A stretch of DNA of 64,000 nucleotides from Delphinus delphis (taxonomy: Eukaryota > Chordata > Mammalia > Artiodactyla > Delphinidae). Positions 48,969 to 63,175 of the stretch are shown in pieces. The translations under genes and the position numbers were made by a program. Under the pieces are notes generated by a model that searched no databases, was not told the DNA's origin, and worked only from the letters and a program-made list of their open reading frames with translations. Where the stretch lies: NCBI RefSeq assembly GCF_949987515.2, contig NW_027192673.1, forward strand, positions 677,001 through 741,000, written 5' to 3'. Position 1 is the first letter of the stretch, and each line of letters begins with the position of its first letter.

Positions 48969-50547
48969 CCGATTTCAGGAGGTAGACTGGAATTGCATTG
49001 AAAGCATAGGAAAAGAGGCAGAACGTCCACAATGATGCACTTGGCCAAAAAGTGCGTATGCGTTTTTTCCTGAATATATTCAGGAAAAAACGCATACGCC
49101 CTTTTTGGCCAACCAAGCAAGCTTGCAAAGGAAATCTGCACTACAATGAAGTCTCACTTCCCCCCGTTCAAAAGGGCCATCTGAAAAAAGTGTAAAATCC
49201 AGAAATACAGGACAGGCCATGGAGAACTGGGAGCCTTGTTATGCTGAAGGGCGGTATGTAAATTAACAACAGACACTCGGTAGAAGTATATGGTGTTTCC
49301 TGAAACATCTAAAAAACAAAGCAACAGAGCCTAGGGCACTTCCACTTATGGTCCTATAGCTTAGGGAAATTAAAATCAAAAAGACACAGCCACCCCAAAG
49401 TTTGGAATGGCTCTGTTTACAAGAACCTCGTTTACAGTACAAGTTCAACATCGCAGAAAGAGAAAAATGGATAAAGAAGTTGTGGTATTTACTTACAAAG
49501 CAATATCACTCAGCAATGAAATCTATGTCATCAGGCCCTTAGCAGCACAATGAGTGGATTCAGGTATGATGATTCTAACTGAAATAAGGCACACAGAAAA
49601 AGAAACATCATAAAATATCACTAATACACGGAATGTAAACTTGGCTACACAGGAACTGAATTACAGAACAGAACAGGGTCTCAAATTTAGAAAACCAACT
49701 TATGCTTGCTTAAGGGGAAAGGTGAGTTGGGGTGCTGCATAAAACCAGAGATTGAGATGAGCACAGATAAAGTTCCTTAAGCCAAATATGGAATAGACAA
49801 GAGCTACTCCTTGCTCAACGAAAAGGACACAACACCCATATTAAACGCCTAAGAATGTACCTGACTAGTAAGTATCTTAAAACCTATGGATTGCTATGTC
49901 TCCGAAAGAGAATCAAGCATGTGTACAGGGGCATAAACGCAGCAGTGATAGGATTGGAGAGGTTCGGTGAGCAAATGAAGACCCTTTGAAGTCATATTGC
50001 ATGGTACCCATTCCACGGGTTTCAACTACCCAGTTTTAAGGTATTCTTCCTTCAGCTAAAACATGCATGTGGAACCTAGAGTATGATCAACCATGTGATC
50101 GGGAGACGTGTTCAAATATGTCTCAGTTTTCGTACCCTGGTACTCGGGTGCCAAATTCCAGACGCTTTACTAACACTCTCCCGACTTGGAGAGTCAGTCC
50201 CTTTAACCTCCTGTTTGGCCCAGTTTGCAATTTCTGCGGAAGATGAACAGGAATAGCGAGAACCAATGAGAGACTAGCTGGAGGTGTCTGGACAGGCAAA
50301 TTTAACTCTCATTTCCTACCAGGAAGAGGAATTAACAAAAGGCTCAGGGTGCCATGCCAGAACCAGATTAGGGCCTGAAGCCATCCTGCGGTTTTGCGGC
50401 CAGGTCACAAGAAAGCGAGTTGAAGAAAGGAGCTCAGGGGCACTGTAATTCACAAACCTGCAGAGTTATAAATGACAGCTATCGTCCAAAAATATACTGA
50501 AGTAAGGCTGCCAAGAGGACTTGAAAGCGGGGCAGAATTGCAGGAAA
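48969..50547 (+). repeat. Satellite monomer 32, type B
   Basis: 1,579 bp. Palindrome 49041-49112 has one left-arm change (AAGTGCG). Several private changes near 49206-49300 (GAAATACAGG, AATTAACAACAG). Confidence 0.93.
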
Positions 50548-52127
50548 CCGATTTCAGGAGGTAGACTGGAATTGCATTGAAAGCATAGGAAAAGAGGCAG
50601 AACGTCCACAATGATGCACTTGGCCAAAAAGGGCGTATGCGTTTTTTCCTGAATATATTCAGGAAAAAACGCATACGCCCTTTTTGGCCAACCAAGCAAG
50701 CTTGCAAAGGAAATCTGCACTACAATGAAGTCTCACTTCCCCCCGGTCAAAAGGGACATCTGAAAAAAGTGTAAAATCCAGAAAGGCAGGACAGGCCATG
50801 GAGAACTGGGAGCCTTGTTATGCTGATGGGCGGGATGTAAATTGCCAACAGACACTCGGGAGAAGTGTATGGTGTTTCCTGAAACATCTAAAAAACAAGG
50901 CAACAGGGCCTAGGGCACTTCCACTTATGGTCCTATAGCTTAGGGAAATTAAAATCAAAAAGACACAGCCACCCCAAAGTTTGGGACGCCTCTGTTTACA
51001 AGAACCTCGTTTACCGTACAAGTTCAATATCACAGAAAGTGAAAAATGGATAAAGAACTTGTGGTACTAACGTACAATGCAGTATCACTCAGCAATGAAA
51101 TCTGTGTCATCAGGCCCGTAGCAGCATAATGAGTGGATTCAGGTACGATGATTCTAACTGAAATAAGTCACACAGAAAAAGAAACATCATAAGATATCAG
51201 TAATACATGGAATGTAAACTTGGCTACACAGGAACTGAATTCCAAAACAGAACAGGCTCTCAAATTTAGAAAACCAACTTATGCTTGCTTAAGGGGAAAG
51301 GTGAGTTGGGGTGCTGCATAAAACCAGAGATTGAAATGAGCACAGATAAAGTTCCTTAAGCCAAATATGGAATAGACAAGAGCTACTCCTTGCTCAACGA
51401 AATGGACTCAACTCCCCATATTAAACGCCTAAGAATGTACCTGACTAGTAAGTATCTTAAAACCTATGGATTGCTGTGTCTTCAAAAGAGAATCAAGCGT
51501 GTGTACAGGGGCATAAACACAGCAGTGATAGGATTGGAGAGGTTCGGTGAGCAAATGAAGACCCTTTGAAGTCATATTGCATGGTAACCATTCCACGGGT
51601 CTCACCTCTCCAGGTTTAAGGTATTCTTCCTTCAGCTAAAACATGCATGTGGAACCCAGAGTATGATCAACCATGTGAACGGGAGACGTGTTCAAATATG
51701 TCTCAGTTTTCCTCCCCTGGTACTCGGGTGCAACATTCCAGACGCTTTACTAACACTCTCCCCACTTGGAGAGTCAGCGCCTTTAACCACCTGTTTGGCC
51801 CAGTTTGCAATTTCTACGGAAGATGAACAGGAATAGCGAGAACCAATGAGAGACTAGCTGGAGGTGTCTGGACGGGCAATTTTAACTCTCATTTCCCACC
51901 AGGAAGAGGAAATAACCAAAGGCTCAGCGTGCCGTGCCGGAACCAGATTAGGGCCTGAAGCCATCGTGCGGTGTTGTGGCCAGCTGAAAAGAAAGCGAGT
52001 TGAAGAAAGGAGCTCAGGGGCACTGTAATTCACAAACCTGCAGAGTTATAAATGACAGTTATCGTCCAAAAATATACTGAAGTAAGGCTGCCAAGAGGAC
52101 TTGAAAGCGGGGCAGAATTGCAGGAAA
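50548..52127 (+). repeat. Satellite monomer 33, type A
   Basis: 1,580 bp. Palindrome 50620-50691 is perfect. The 7,892-bp repeat unit begins inside it, at about 51258. Confidence 0.93.
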
Positions 52128-53703
52128 CCGATTTCAGGAGGTAGACTGGAATTGCATTGAAAGCATAGGAAAAGAGGCAGAACGTCCACAATGATGCACT
52201 TGGCCAAAAAGGGCATATGCATTTTTCCTGAATATATTCAGGAAAAAACACATACGCACTTTTTGGCCAGCCAAGCAAACTTGCAAAGGAAATCTGCACT
52301 ACAATGAAGTCTCACTTCCCCCCGGTCAATCGGGCCATCTGAAAAAAGCGTAAAATCCAGAAAGGCAGGACATGCCATGGAGAACTGGGAGCCTTGTTAT
52401 GCTGATGGGCGGGATGTAAATTGCCAACAGACACTCGGGAGAAGTGTATGGTGTTTCCTGAAACATCTAAAAAACAAAGCAACAGAGCCTAGGGCACTTC
52501 CACTTATGGTCCTATAGCTTAGGGAAATTAAAATCAAAAAGACACAGCCACCCCAAAGTTTGGGACACATCTGTTTACAAGAACCTCGTTTACAGTACAA
52601 GTTCAACATCGCAGAAACTGAAAAATGGATAAAGAACTTGTGGTATTTACTTAGAAAGCAATATCACTCAGCAATGAAATCTATGTCATCAGGCCCGTAG
52701 CAGCACAATGAGTGGATTCAGGTATGATGATTCTAACTGAAATAAGTCACACAGAAAAAGAAACATCATAAGATATCAGTAATACACAGAATGAAAACTT
52801 GGCTACACAGGAACTGAATTACAGAACAGAACAGGGTCTCAAATTTAGAAAACCAACTTATGCTTGCTTAAGGGGAAAGGTGAGTTGGGGTGCTGCATAA
52901 AACCAGAGATTGAAATGAGCACAGATAAAGTTCCTTAAGCCAAATACGGAATAGACAAGAGCTACTCCTTGCTCAGCGAAATGGACTCAACACCGCATAT
53001 TAAACGCCAAAGAATGTACCTGACTAGTAAGTATCTTAAAACCTATGGGGTGTATGTCTCCAAAAGAGAATCAAGCATGTGTTCAGGGGCATAAACGCAG
53101 CAGTGATAGGATGGGAAATGTTCGGTGAGCAAATGAAGACCCTTTGAAGACATATTGCATGGTACCCATTCCACGGGTCTCAACTCTCCAGGTTTAAGGT
53201 ATTCTTCCTTCAGCTAAAACATGCATGTGGAACCCAGAGTATGATCAACCGTGTGATCGGGAGACGTGTTCAGATATGTCTCAGTTTTCGTCCCCTGGTA
53301 CTCGGGTGCAACATTCCAGACGCTTTACTAACACTCTCCCCACTTGGAGAGTAGTGCCTTTAACCTCCTGTTTGGCCCAGTTTGCAATTTCTGCGGAAGA
53401 TGAACAGGAATAGGGAGAACCAATGAGAGACTAGCTGGAGGTGTCTGGACGGGCAAATTTAACTCTCATTTCCCACCAGGAAGAGGAATTAACCAAAGGC
53501 TCAGCGTGCCGTGCCGGAACTAGATTAGGGCCTGAAGCCATCCTGCGGTGTTGCGGCCAGGTCACAAGAAAGCGAGTTGAAGAAAGGAGCTCAGGGACAC
53601 TGTAATTCACAAAACTGCAGAATTATAAATGACATCTATCGTCCAAAATTATACAGAAGTAAGGCTGCCAGAGGACTTGAAAGCGGGGCAGAATTGCAGG
53701 AAA
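52128..53703 (+). repeat. Satellite monomer 34, B-type mosaic, short
   Basis: 1,576 bp. Palindrome 52200-52270 is 71 bp and degenerate (GCATATGCA with five T on the left; ACACATACGCAC on the right). Bases are lost at TATGGGGTGTATGTC (53046) and GCTGCCAGAGG (53665). Shares the monomer 10 tract. Confidence 0.93.
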
Positions 53704-54075
53704 CCGATTTCAGGAGGTAGACTGGAATTGCATTGAAAGCATAGGAAAAGAGGCAGAACGTCCACAATGATGCACTTGGCCAAAAAGGGCGTATGCGTTT
53801 TTTCCTGAATATATTCAGGAAAAAACGCATACGCCCTTTTTGGCCAACCAAGCAAGCTTGCAAAGGAAATCTGCACTACAATGAAGTCTCACTTCCCCCC
53901 GGTCAAAAGGGCCATCTGAAAAAAGTGTAAAATCCAGAAAGGCAGGACAGGCCATGGAGAACTGGGAGCCTTGTTATGCTGATGGGCGGGATGTAAATTG
54001 CCAACAGACACTCGGGAGAAGTGTATGGTGTTTCCTGAAACATCTAAAAAACAAAGCAACAGAGCCTAGGGCACT
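53010..54075 (+). repeat. 1,066-bp tract copied between neighbouring units (53010-54075 and 56167-57232)
   Basis: At an offset of 3,157 the two tracts match almost perfectly, including rare changes (TATGGGGTGTATGTC, GGATGGGAAATGTTCGG, GGAGAGTAGTGCC, GCTGCCAGAGG, CCAAAATTATACAG). They differ at 53635. Outside the tract the same monomers differ at many sites (A versus T at 53009/56166; G versus T at 54076/57233). Pattern fits gene conversion. A third example is at 60902-61967 as part of the pentamer copy. Confidence 0.8.
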
Positions 54076-55283
54076 GCCACTTATGGTCCTATAGCTTAGG
54101 GAAATTAAAATCAAAAAGACACAGCCACCCCAAAGTTTGGGACGCCTCTGTTTACAAGAACTTCGTTTACAGTACAAGTTCAACATCGCAGAAAGTGAAA
54201 AATGGATAAAGAAGTTGTGATATTTACTTACAAAGCAATATCACTCAGCAATGAAATCTATGTCATCAGGCCCTTAGCAGCATAATGAGTGGATTAAGGT
54301 ATGATGATTCTAACTGAAATAAGTCACACAGAAAAAGAAACATCATAAGATATCAGTAATACACGGAATGTAAACTTGGCTACACAGGAACTGAATTACA
54401 GAACAGAACAGGGTCTCAAATTTAGAAAACCAACTTATGCTTGCTTAAGGGGAATGGTGAGTTGGGGTGTTGCATAAAACCAGAGATTGAAATGAGCACA
54501 GATAAAGTTCCTTAAGCCAAATATGGAATAGACAAGAGCTACTCCTTGCTCAACGAAATGGACTCAACACCGCATATTAAACGCCTAAGAATGTACCTGA
54601 CTAGTAAGTATCTTAAAACCTATGGATTGCTATGTCTCCGAAAGAGAATCAAGCGTGTGTACAGGGGCATAAACGCAGCAGTGATAGGATTGGAGAGGTT
54701 CGGTGAGCAAATGAAGACCCTTTGAAGTCATATTGCATGGTACCCATTCCACGGGTTTCAACTACCGAGGTTTAAGGTATTCTTCCTTCAGCTAAAACAT
54801 CCATGTGGAACCTAGAGCATGATCAACCATGTGATCGGGAGACATGTTCAAATATGTCTCAGTTTTCGTACCCTGGTACTCGGGTGCAACATTCCAGATG
54901 CTTTACTAACAGTCTCCCGACTTGGAGAGTCAGTCCCTTTAACCTCCTGTTTGGCCCAGTTTGCAATTTCTGCGGAAGATGAACAGGAATAGCGAGAACC
55001 AATGAGAGACTAGCTGGAGGTGTCTGGACGGGCAAATATAACTCTCATTTCCCACCAGGAAGAGGAATTAACCAAAGGCTCAGCGTGCCGTGCCGGAACC
55101 AGATTAGGGCCTGAAGCCATCCTGCGGTGTTGCGGCCAGCTCAAAAGAAAGCGAGTTGAAGAAAGGAGCTCAGGGGCACTGTAATTCACAAACCTGTAGA
55201 GTTATAAATGACAGCTATCGTCCAAAAATATACTGAAGTAAGGCTGCCAAGAGGACTTGAATGCGGGGCAGAATTGTAGGAAA
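53704..55283 (+). repeat. Satellite monomer 35, type B
   Basis: 1,580 bp. Palindrome 53776-53847 is perfect. Its first ~370 bp are nearly identical to the start of monomer 37. Confidence 0.93.
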
Positions 55284-56860
55284 CCGATTTCAGGAGGTAG
55301 ACAGGAATTGCATCGAAAGCATAGGAAAAGAGGCAGAACGTCCACAATGATGCACTTGGCCAAAAAGGGCGTATGCGTTTTTTCCTGAATATATTCAGGA
55401 AAAAACGCATACCCACTTTTTGGCCAACCAAGCAAACTTGCAAAGGAAATCTGCAATACAATGAAGTCTCACTTCCCCCCGGTCAAAAGGGACATCTGAA
55501 AAAAGTGTAAAATCCAGAAAGGCAGGGCAGGCCATGGAGAACTGGGAGCCTTGTTATGCTGATGGGCGGGATGTAAATTGCCAACAGACACTCGGGAGAA
55601 GTGTATGGTGTTTCCTGAAACATCTAAAAAACAAAGCAACAGAGCCTAGGGCACTTCCACTTATGGTCCTATAGCTTAGGGAAATTAAAATCAAAAAGAC
55701 ACAGCCACCCCAAAGTTTGGGATGGCTCTGTTTACCACAACCTCGTTTACAGTACAAGTTCAACATCACAAAAAGTGAAAAATGGATAAAGAAGTTGTGG
55801 AACACACGTACAATGCAGTATCACTCAGCAATGAAATCTATGTCATCAGGCCTGTAGCAGCATAATGAGTGGAGTTAGGTACGATGATTCTAACTGAAAT
55901 AAGTCACACAGAAAAAGAAACATCATAAGATATCACTAACACATGGAATGTAAACTTGGCTACACAAGAACTGAATTACAGAACAGAACAGGGTCTCAAA
56001 TAGAGAAAACCAACTTATGCTTGCTTAAGGGGAAAGTTGAGTTGGGGTTCTGCATAAAACCAGAGATTGAAATGAGCACAGATAAAGTTCCTTAAGCCAA
56101 ATATGGAATAGAAAAGAGCTACTCATTGCTCAACGAAATGGACTCAACACCCCATATTAAACGCCTAAGAATGTACCTGACTAGTAAGTATCTTAAAACC
56201 TATGGGGTGTATGTCTCCAAAAGAGAATCAAGCATGTGTTCAGGGGCATAAACGCAGCAGTGATAGGATGGGAAATGTTCGGTGAGCAAATGAAGACCCT
56301 TTGAAGACATATTGCATGGTACCCATTCCACGGGTCTCAACTCTCCAGGTTTAAGGTATTCTTCCTTCAGCTAAAACATGCATGTGGAACCCAGAGTATG
56401 ATCAACCGTGTGATCGGGAGACGTGTTCAGATATGTCTCAGTTTTCGTCCCCTGGTACTCGGGTGCAACATTCCAGACGCTTTACTAACACTCTCCCCAC
56501 TTGGAGAGTAGTGCCTTTAACCTCCTGTTTGGCCCAGTTTGCAATTTCTGCGGAAGATGAACAGGAATAGGGAGAACCAATGAGAGACTAGCTGGAGGTG
56601 TCTGGACGGGCAAATTTAACTCTCATTTCCCACCAGGAAGAGGAATTAACCAAAGGCTCAGCGTGCCGTGCCGGAACTAGATTAGGGCCTGAAGCCATCC
56701 TGCGGTGTTGCGGCCAGGTCACAAGAAAGCGAGTTGAAGAAAGGAGCTCAGGGACACTGTAATTCACAAAACTGCAGAATTATAAATGACAGCTATCGTC
56801 CAAAATTATACAGAAGTAAGGCTGCCAGAGGACTTGAAAGCGGGGCAGAATTGCAGGAAA
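55284..56860 (+). repeat. Satellite monomer 36, B/A mosaic
   Basis: 1,577 bp. Palindrome 55356-55427 has a degenerate right arm (CATACCCACTTTTT). Unusual block GTTGTGGAACACACGTAC near 55792 joins a B-type start to an A-type GTACAATGCAGT. Same deletions as monomer 34 near 56202 and 56825. Confidence 0.93.
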
Positions 56861-58439
56861 CCGATTTCAGGAGGTAGACTGGAATTGCATTGAAAGCATA
56901 GGAAAAGAGGCAGAACGTCCACAATGATGCACTTGGCCAAAAAGGGCGTATGCGTTTTTTCCTGAATATATTCAGGAAAAAACGCATACGCCCTTTTTGG
57001 CCAACCAAGCAAGCTTGCAAAGGAAATCTGCACTACAATGAAGTCTCACTTCCCCCCGGTCAAAAGGGCCATCTGAAAAAAGTGTAAAATCCAGAAAGGC
57101 AGGACAGGCCATGGAGAACTGGGAGCCTTGTTATGCTGATGGGCGGGATGTAAATTGCCAACAGACACTCGGGAGAAGTGTATGGTGTTTCCTGAAACAT
57201 CTAAAAAACAAAGCAACAGAGCCTAGGGCACTTCCACTTATTGTCCTATAGCTTAGGGAAATTAAAATCAAAAAGACACAGCCACCCCAAAGTTTGGGAC
57301 GCCTCTGTTTACAAGAACCTCATTTACTGTACAAGTTCAGTATAACAGAAAGTGAAAACTGGATAAAGAAGTTGCGGTATTTACTTACAAAGCAATATCA
57401 CTCAGCAATGAAATCTATGTCATCAGGCCTTTAGCAGCACAATGAGTGGATTCAGGTATGATGATTCTAACTGAAATAACTCACACAGAAAAAGAAACAT
57501 CATAAGATATCACTAATACACGGAATGTAAACTTGGCTACACAGGAACTGAATTTCAAAACAGAAGAGGGTCTCAAATTTAGAAAACGAACTTATGCTTG
57601 CTTAAGGGGAAAGGTGAGTTGGGGTGCTGCATAAAACCAGAGACTGAAATGAGCACAGATAAAGTTCCTTAAGCCAAATATGGAATAGACAAGAGCTACT
57701 CCTTGCTCAACGAAATAGACTCAACACCCCATATTAAACGCCTAAGAATGTACCTGACTAGTAAGTATCTTAAAACCTATGGATTGCTATGTCTCCGAAA
57801 GAGAATCAAGCATGTGTACAGGGGCATAAACGCAGCAGTGATAGGATTGGAGAGGTTCGGTGAGCAAATGAAGACCCTTTGAAGTCATATTGCATGGTAC
57901 CCATTCCACGGGTCTCAACTCTCCAGGTTTAAGGTATTCTTCCTTCAGCTAAACATGCATGTGGAACCCAGAGTATGATCAAACGTGTGAACGGGAGACG
58001 TGTTCAAATATGTCTCCGTTTTCCTCCCCTGGTACTCGGGTGCAACATTCCAGACGCTTTACTAACACTCTCCCGACTTGGAGAGTCAGTCCCTTTAACC
58101 TCCTGTTTGGCCCAGTTTGCAATTTCTGCGGAAGATGAACAGGAATAGCGAGAACCAATGAGAGACTAGCTGGAGGTGTCTGGACGGGCAAATTGAACTT
58201 TCATTTCGTACCAGGAAGAGTAATTAACAAAAGGCTCAGCGTGCCATGCCGGAACCAGATTAGGGCCTGAAGCCATCCTGCGGTGTTGCGGCCAGGTCAC
58301 AAGAAAGCGAGTTGAAGAAAGGAGCTCAGGGGCACTGTAATTCACAAACCTGCAGAGTTATAAATGACAGCTATCGTCCAAAAATATACTGAAGTAAGGC
58401 TGCCAAGAGGACTTGAAACCGGGGTAGAATTGCAGGAAA
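56861..58439 (+). repeat. Satellite monomer 37, mosaic
   Basis: 1,579 bp. Palindrome 56933-57004 is perfect. Private ORF2-tail sequence ATTTACTGTACAAGTTCAGT near 57323, then B-like TATTTACTTACAAAGC. Confidence 0.93.
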
Positions 58440-60019
58440 CCGATTTCAGGAGGTAGACTGGAATTGCATTGAAAGCATAGGAAAAGAGGCAGAACGTCCA
58501 CAATGATGCACTTGGCCAAAAAGGGCGTATGCGTTTTTTCCTGAATATATTCAGGAAAAAACGCATATGCCCTTTTTGGCCAACCAAGCAAGCTTGCAAA
58601 GGAAATCTGCACTACAATGAAGTCTCACTTCCCCCCGGTCAAAAGGGCCATCTGAAAAAAGTGTAAGATCCAGAAAGGCAGGACAGGCCATGGAGAACTG
58701 GGAGCCTTGTTATGCTGATGGGCGGGATGTAAATTGCCAACAGACACTCGGGATAACTGTATGGTGTTTCCTGAAACATATAAAAAACAAAGCAACAGAG
58801 CCTAGGGCACTTCCACTTATGGTCCTATAGCTTAGGGAAATTAAAATCAAAAAGACACAGCCACCCCAAAGTTTGGGACGCCTCTGTTTACAAGAACCTC
58901 GTTTACAGTACAAGTTCGACATCGCAGAAAGTGAAAAATGGATAAAGAACTTGTGGTATTTACTTACGACGCAATATCACTCAGCAATGAAATCTATGTC
59001 ATCAGGTCCTTAGCAGCACAATGAGTGGATTCAGATATGATGATTCTAACTGAAATAAGTCACACAGAAAAAAAAACATCATAAGATATCAGTAATACAC
59101 GGAATGTAAACTTGGCTACAGAGGAACTGAATTCCAAAACAGAACAGGGTCTCAAATTTAGAAAACCAACTTATGCTTGCTTAAGGGGAAAGGTGAGTTG
59201 GGGTGCTGCATAAAACCAGAGATTGAAATGAGCACAGATAAAGTTCCTTAAGCCAAATATGGAATAGACAAGAGCTACTCCTTGCTCAACGAAATGGACT
59301 CAACTCCCCATATTAAACGCCTAAGAATGTACCTGACTAGTAAGTATCTTAAAACCTATGGATTGCTGTGTCTTCAAAAGAGAATCAAGCGTGTGTACAG
59401 GGGCATAAACACAGCAGTGATAGGATTGGAGAGGTTCGGTGAGCAAATGAAGACCCTTTGAAGTCATATTGCATGGTAACCATTCCACGGGTCTCACCTC
59501 TCCAGGTTTAAGGTATTCTTCCTTCAGCTAAAACATGCATGTGGAACCCAGAGTATGATCAACCATGTGAACGGGAGACGTGTTCAAATATGTCTCAGTT
59601 TTCCTCCCCTGGTACTCGGGTGCAACATTCCAGACGCTTTACTAACACTCTCCCCACTTGGAGAGTCAGCGCCTTTAACCACCTGTTTGGCCCAGTTTGC
59701 AATTTCTACGGAAGATGAACAGGAATAGCGAGAACCAATGAGAGACTAGCTGGAGGTGTCTGGACGGGCAATTTTAACTCTCATTTCCCACCAGGAAGAG
59801 GAAATAACCAAAGGCTCAGCGTGCCGTGCCGGAACCAGATTAGGGCCTGAAGCCATCGTGCGGTGTTGTGGCCAGCTGAAAAGAAAGCGAGTTGAAGAAA
59901 GGAGCTCAGGGGCACTGTAATTCACAAACCTGCAGAGTTATAAATGACAGTTATCGTCCAAAAATATACTGAAGTAAGGCTGCCAAGAGGACTTGAAAGC
60001 GGGGCAGAATTCCAGGAAA
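58440..60019 (+). repeat. Satellite monomer 38, type B
   Basis: 1,580 bp. Palindrome 58512-58583 has a right-arm change only (CGCATATGCCC), the mirror of the left-arm change in monomer 6. The second copy of the pentamer starts inside it at about 59150. Confidence 0.93.
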
Positions 60020-61595
60020 CCGATTTCAGGAGGTAGACTGGAATTGCATTGAAAGCATAGGAAAAGAGGCAGAACGTCCACAATGATGCACTTGGCCAAA
60101 AAGGGCATATGCATTTTTCCTGAATATATTCAGGAAAAAACACATACGCACTTTTTGGCCAGCCAAGCAAACTTGCAAAGGAAATCTGCACTACAATGAA
60201 GTCTCACTTCCCCCCGGTCAATCGGGCCATCTGAAAAAAGCGTAAAATCCAGAAAGGCAGGACATGCCATGGAGAACTGGGAGCCTTGTTATGCTGATGG
60301 GCGGGATGTAAATTGCCAACAGACACTCGGGAGAAGTGTATGGTGTTTCCTGAAACATCTAAAAAACAAAGCAACAGAGCCTAGGGCACTTCCACTTATG
60401 GTCCTATAGCTTAGGGAAATTAAAATCAAAAAGACACAGCCACCCCAAAGTTTGGGACACATCTGTTTACAAGAACCTCGTTTACAGTACAAGTTCAACA
60501 TCGCAGAAACTGAAAAATGGATAAAGAACTTGTGGTATTTACTTAGAAAGCAATATCACTCAGCAATGAAATCTATGTCATCAGGCCCGTAGCAGCACAA
60601 TGAGTGGATTCAGGTATGATGATTCTAACTGAAATAAGTCACACAGAAAAAGAAACATCATAAGATATCAGTAATACACAGAATGAAAACTTGGCTACAC
60701 AGGAACTGAATTACAGAACAGAACAGGGTCTCAAATTTAGAAAACCAACTTATGCTTGCTTAAGGGGAAAGGTGAGTTGGGGTGCTGCATAAAACCAGAG
60801 ATTGAAATGAGCACAGATAAAGTTCCTTAAGCCAAATACGGAATAGACAAGAGCTACTCCTTGCTCAGCGAAATGGACTCAACACCGCATATTAAACGCC
60901 AAAGAATGTACCTGACTAGTAAGTATCTTAAAACCTATGGGGTGTATGTCTCCAAAAGAGAATCAAGCATGTGTTCAGGGGCATAAACGCAGCAGTGATA
61001 GGATGGGAAATGTTCGGTGAGCAAATGAAGACCCTTTGAAGACATATTGCATGGTACCCATTCCACGGGTCTCAACTCTCCAGGTTTAAGGTATTCTTCC
61101 TTCAGCTAAAACATGCATGTGGAACCCAGAGTATGATCAACCATGTGATCGGGAGACGTGTTCAGATATGTCTCAGTTTTCGTCCCCTGGTACTCGGGTG
61201 CAACATTCCAGACGCTTTACTAACACTCTCCCCACTTGGAGAGTAGTGCCTTTAACCTCCTGTTTGGCCCAGTTTGCAATTTCTGCGGAAGATGAACAGG
61301 AATAGGGAGAACCAATGAGAGACTAGCTGGAGGTGTCTGGACGGGCAAATTTAACTCTCATTTCCCACCAGGAAGAGGAATTAACCAAAGGCTCAGCGTG
61401 CCGTGCCGGAACTAGATTAGGGCCTGAAGCCATCCTGCGGTGTTGCGGCCAGGTCACAAGAAAGCGAGTTGAAGAAAGGAGCTCAGGGACACTGTAATTC
61501 ACAAAACTGCAGAATTATAAATGACAGCTATCGTCCAAAATTATACAGAAGTAAGGCTGCCAGAGGACTTGAAAGCGGGGCAGAATTGCAGGAAA
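60020..61595 (+). repeat. Satellite monomer 39, copy of monomer 34
   Basis: 1,576 bp. Palindrome 60092-60162 has the same degenerate 71-bp form as monomer 34. I see differences from monomer 34 at 61143 (A for G) and 61527 (G for T), and at 60012 (C for G) just before the anchor. Confidence 0.93.
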
Positions 61596-63175
61596 CCGAT
61601 TTCAGGAGGTAGACTGGAATTGCATTGAAAGCATAGGAAAAGAGGCAGAACGTCCACAATGATGCACTTGGCCAAAAAGGGCGTATGCGTTTTTTCCTGA
61701 ATATATTCAGGAAAAAACGCATACGCCCTTTTTGGCCAACCAAGCAAGCTTGCAAAGGAAATCTGCACTACAATGAAGTCTCACTTCCCCCCGGTCAAAA
61801 GGGCCATCTGAAAAAAGTGTAAAATCCAGAAAGGCAGGACAGGCCATGGAGAACTGGGAGCCTTGTTATGCTGATGGGCGGGATGTAAATTGCCAACAGA
61901 CACTCGGGAGAAGTGTATGGTGTTTCCTGAAACATCTAAAAAACAAAGCAACAGAGCCTAGGGCACTGCCACTTATGGTCCTATAGCTTAGGGAAATTAA
62001 AATCAAAAAGACACAGCCACCCCAAAGTTTGGGACGCCTCTGTTTACAAGAACTTCGTTTACAGTACAAGTTCAACATCGCAGAAAGTGAAAAATGGATA
62101 AAGATGTTGTGATATTTACTTACAAAGCAATATCACTCAGCAATGAAATCTATGTCATCAGGCCCTTAGCAGCATAATGAGTGGATTAAGGTATGATGAT
62201 TCTAACTGAAATAAGTCACACAGAAAAAGAAACATCATAAGATATCAGTAATACACGGAATGTAAACTTGGCTACACAGGAACTGAATTACAGAACAGAA
62301 CAGGGTCTCAAATTTAGAAAACCAACTTATGCTTGCTTAAGGGGAATGGTGAGTTGGGGTGTTGCATAAAACCAGAGATTGAAATGAGCACAGATAAAGT
62401 TCCTTAAGCCAAATATGGAATAGACAAGAGCTACTCCTTGCTCAACGAAATGGACTCAACACCGCATATTAAACGCCTAAGAATGTACCTGACTAGTAAG
62501 TATCTTAAAACCTATGGATTGCTATGTCTCCGAAAGAGAATCAAGCGTGTGTACAGGGGCATAAACGCAGCAGTGATAGGATTGGAGAGGTTCGGTGAGC
62601 AAATGAAGACCCTTTGAAGTCATATTGCATGGTACCCATTCCACGGGTTTCAACTACCGATGTTTAAGGTATTCTTCCTTCAGCTAAAACATGCATGTGG
62701 AACCTAGAGCATGATCAACCATGTGATCGGGAGACATGTTCAAATATGTCTCAGTTTTCGTACCCTGGTACTCGGGTGCAACATTCCAGATGCTTTACTA
62801 ACAGTCTCCCAACTTGGAGAGTCAGTCCCTTTAACCTCCTGTTTGGCCCAGTTTGCAATTTCTGCGGAAGATGAACAGGAATAGCGAGAACCAATGAGAG
62901 ACTAGCTGGAGGTGTCTGGACGGGCAAATATAACTCTCATTTCCCACCAGGAAGAGGAATTAACCAAAGGCTCAGCGTGCCGTGCCGGAACCAGATTAGG
63001 GCCTGAAGCCATCCTGCGGTGTTGCGGCCAGCTCAAAAGAAAGCGAGTTGAAGAAAGGAGCTCAGGGGCACTGTAATTCACAAACCTGTAGAGTTATAAA
63101 TGACAGCTATCGTCCAAAAATATACTGAAGTAAGGCTGCCAAGAGGACTTGAATGCGGGGCAGAATTGTAGGAAA
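61596..63175 (+). repeat. Satellite monomer 40, copy of monomer 35
   Basis: 1,580 bp. Palindrome 61668-61739 is perfect. Single-base differences from monomer 35 at 62105, 62661, 62693 and 62811. Confidence 0.93.
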
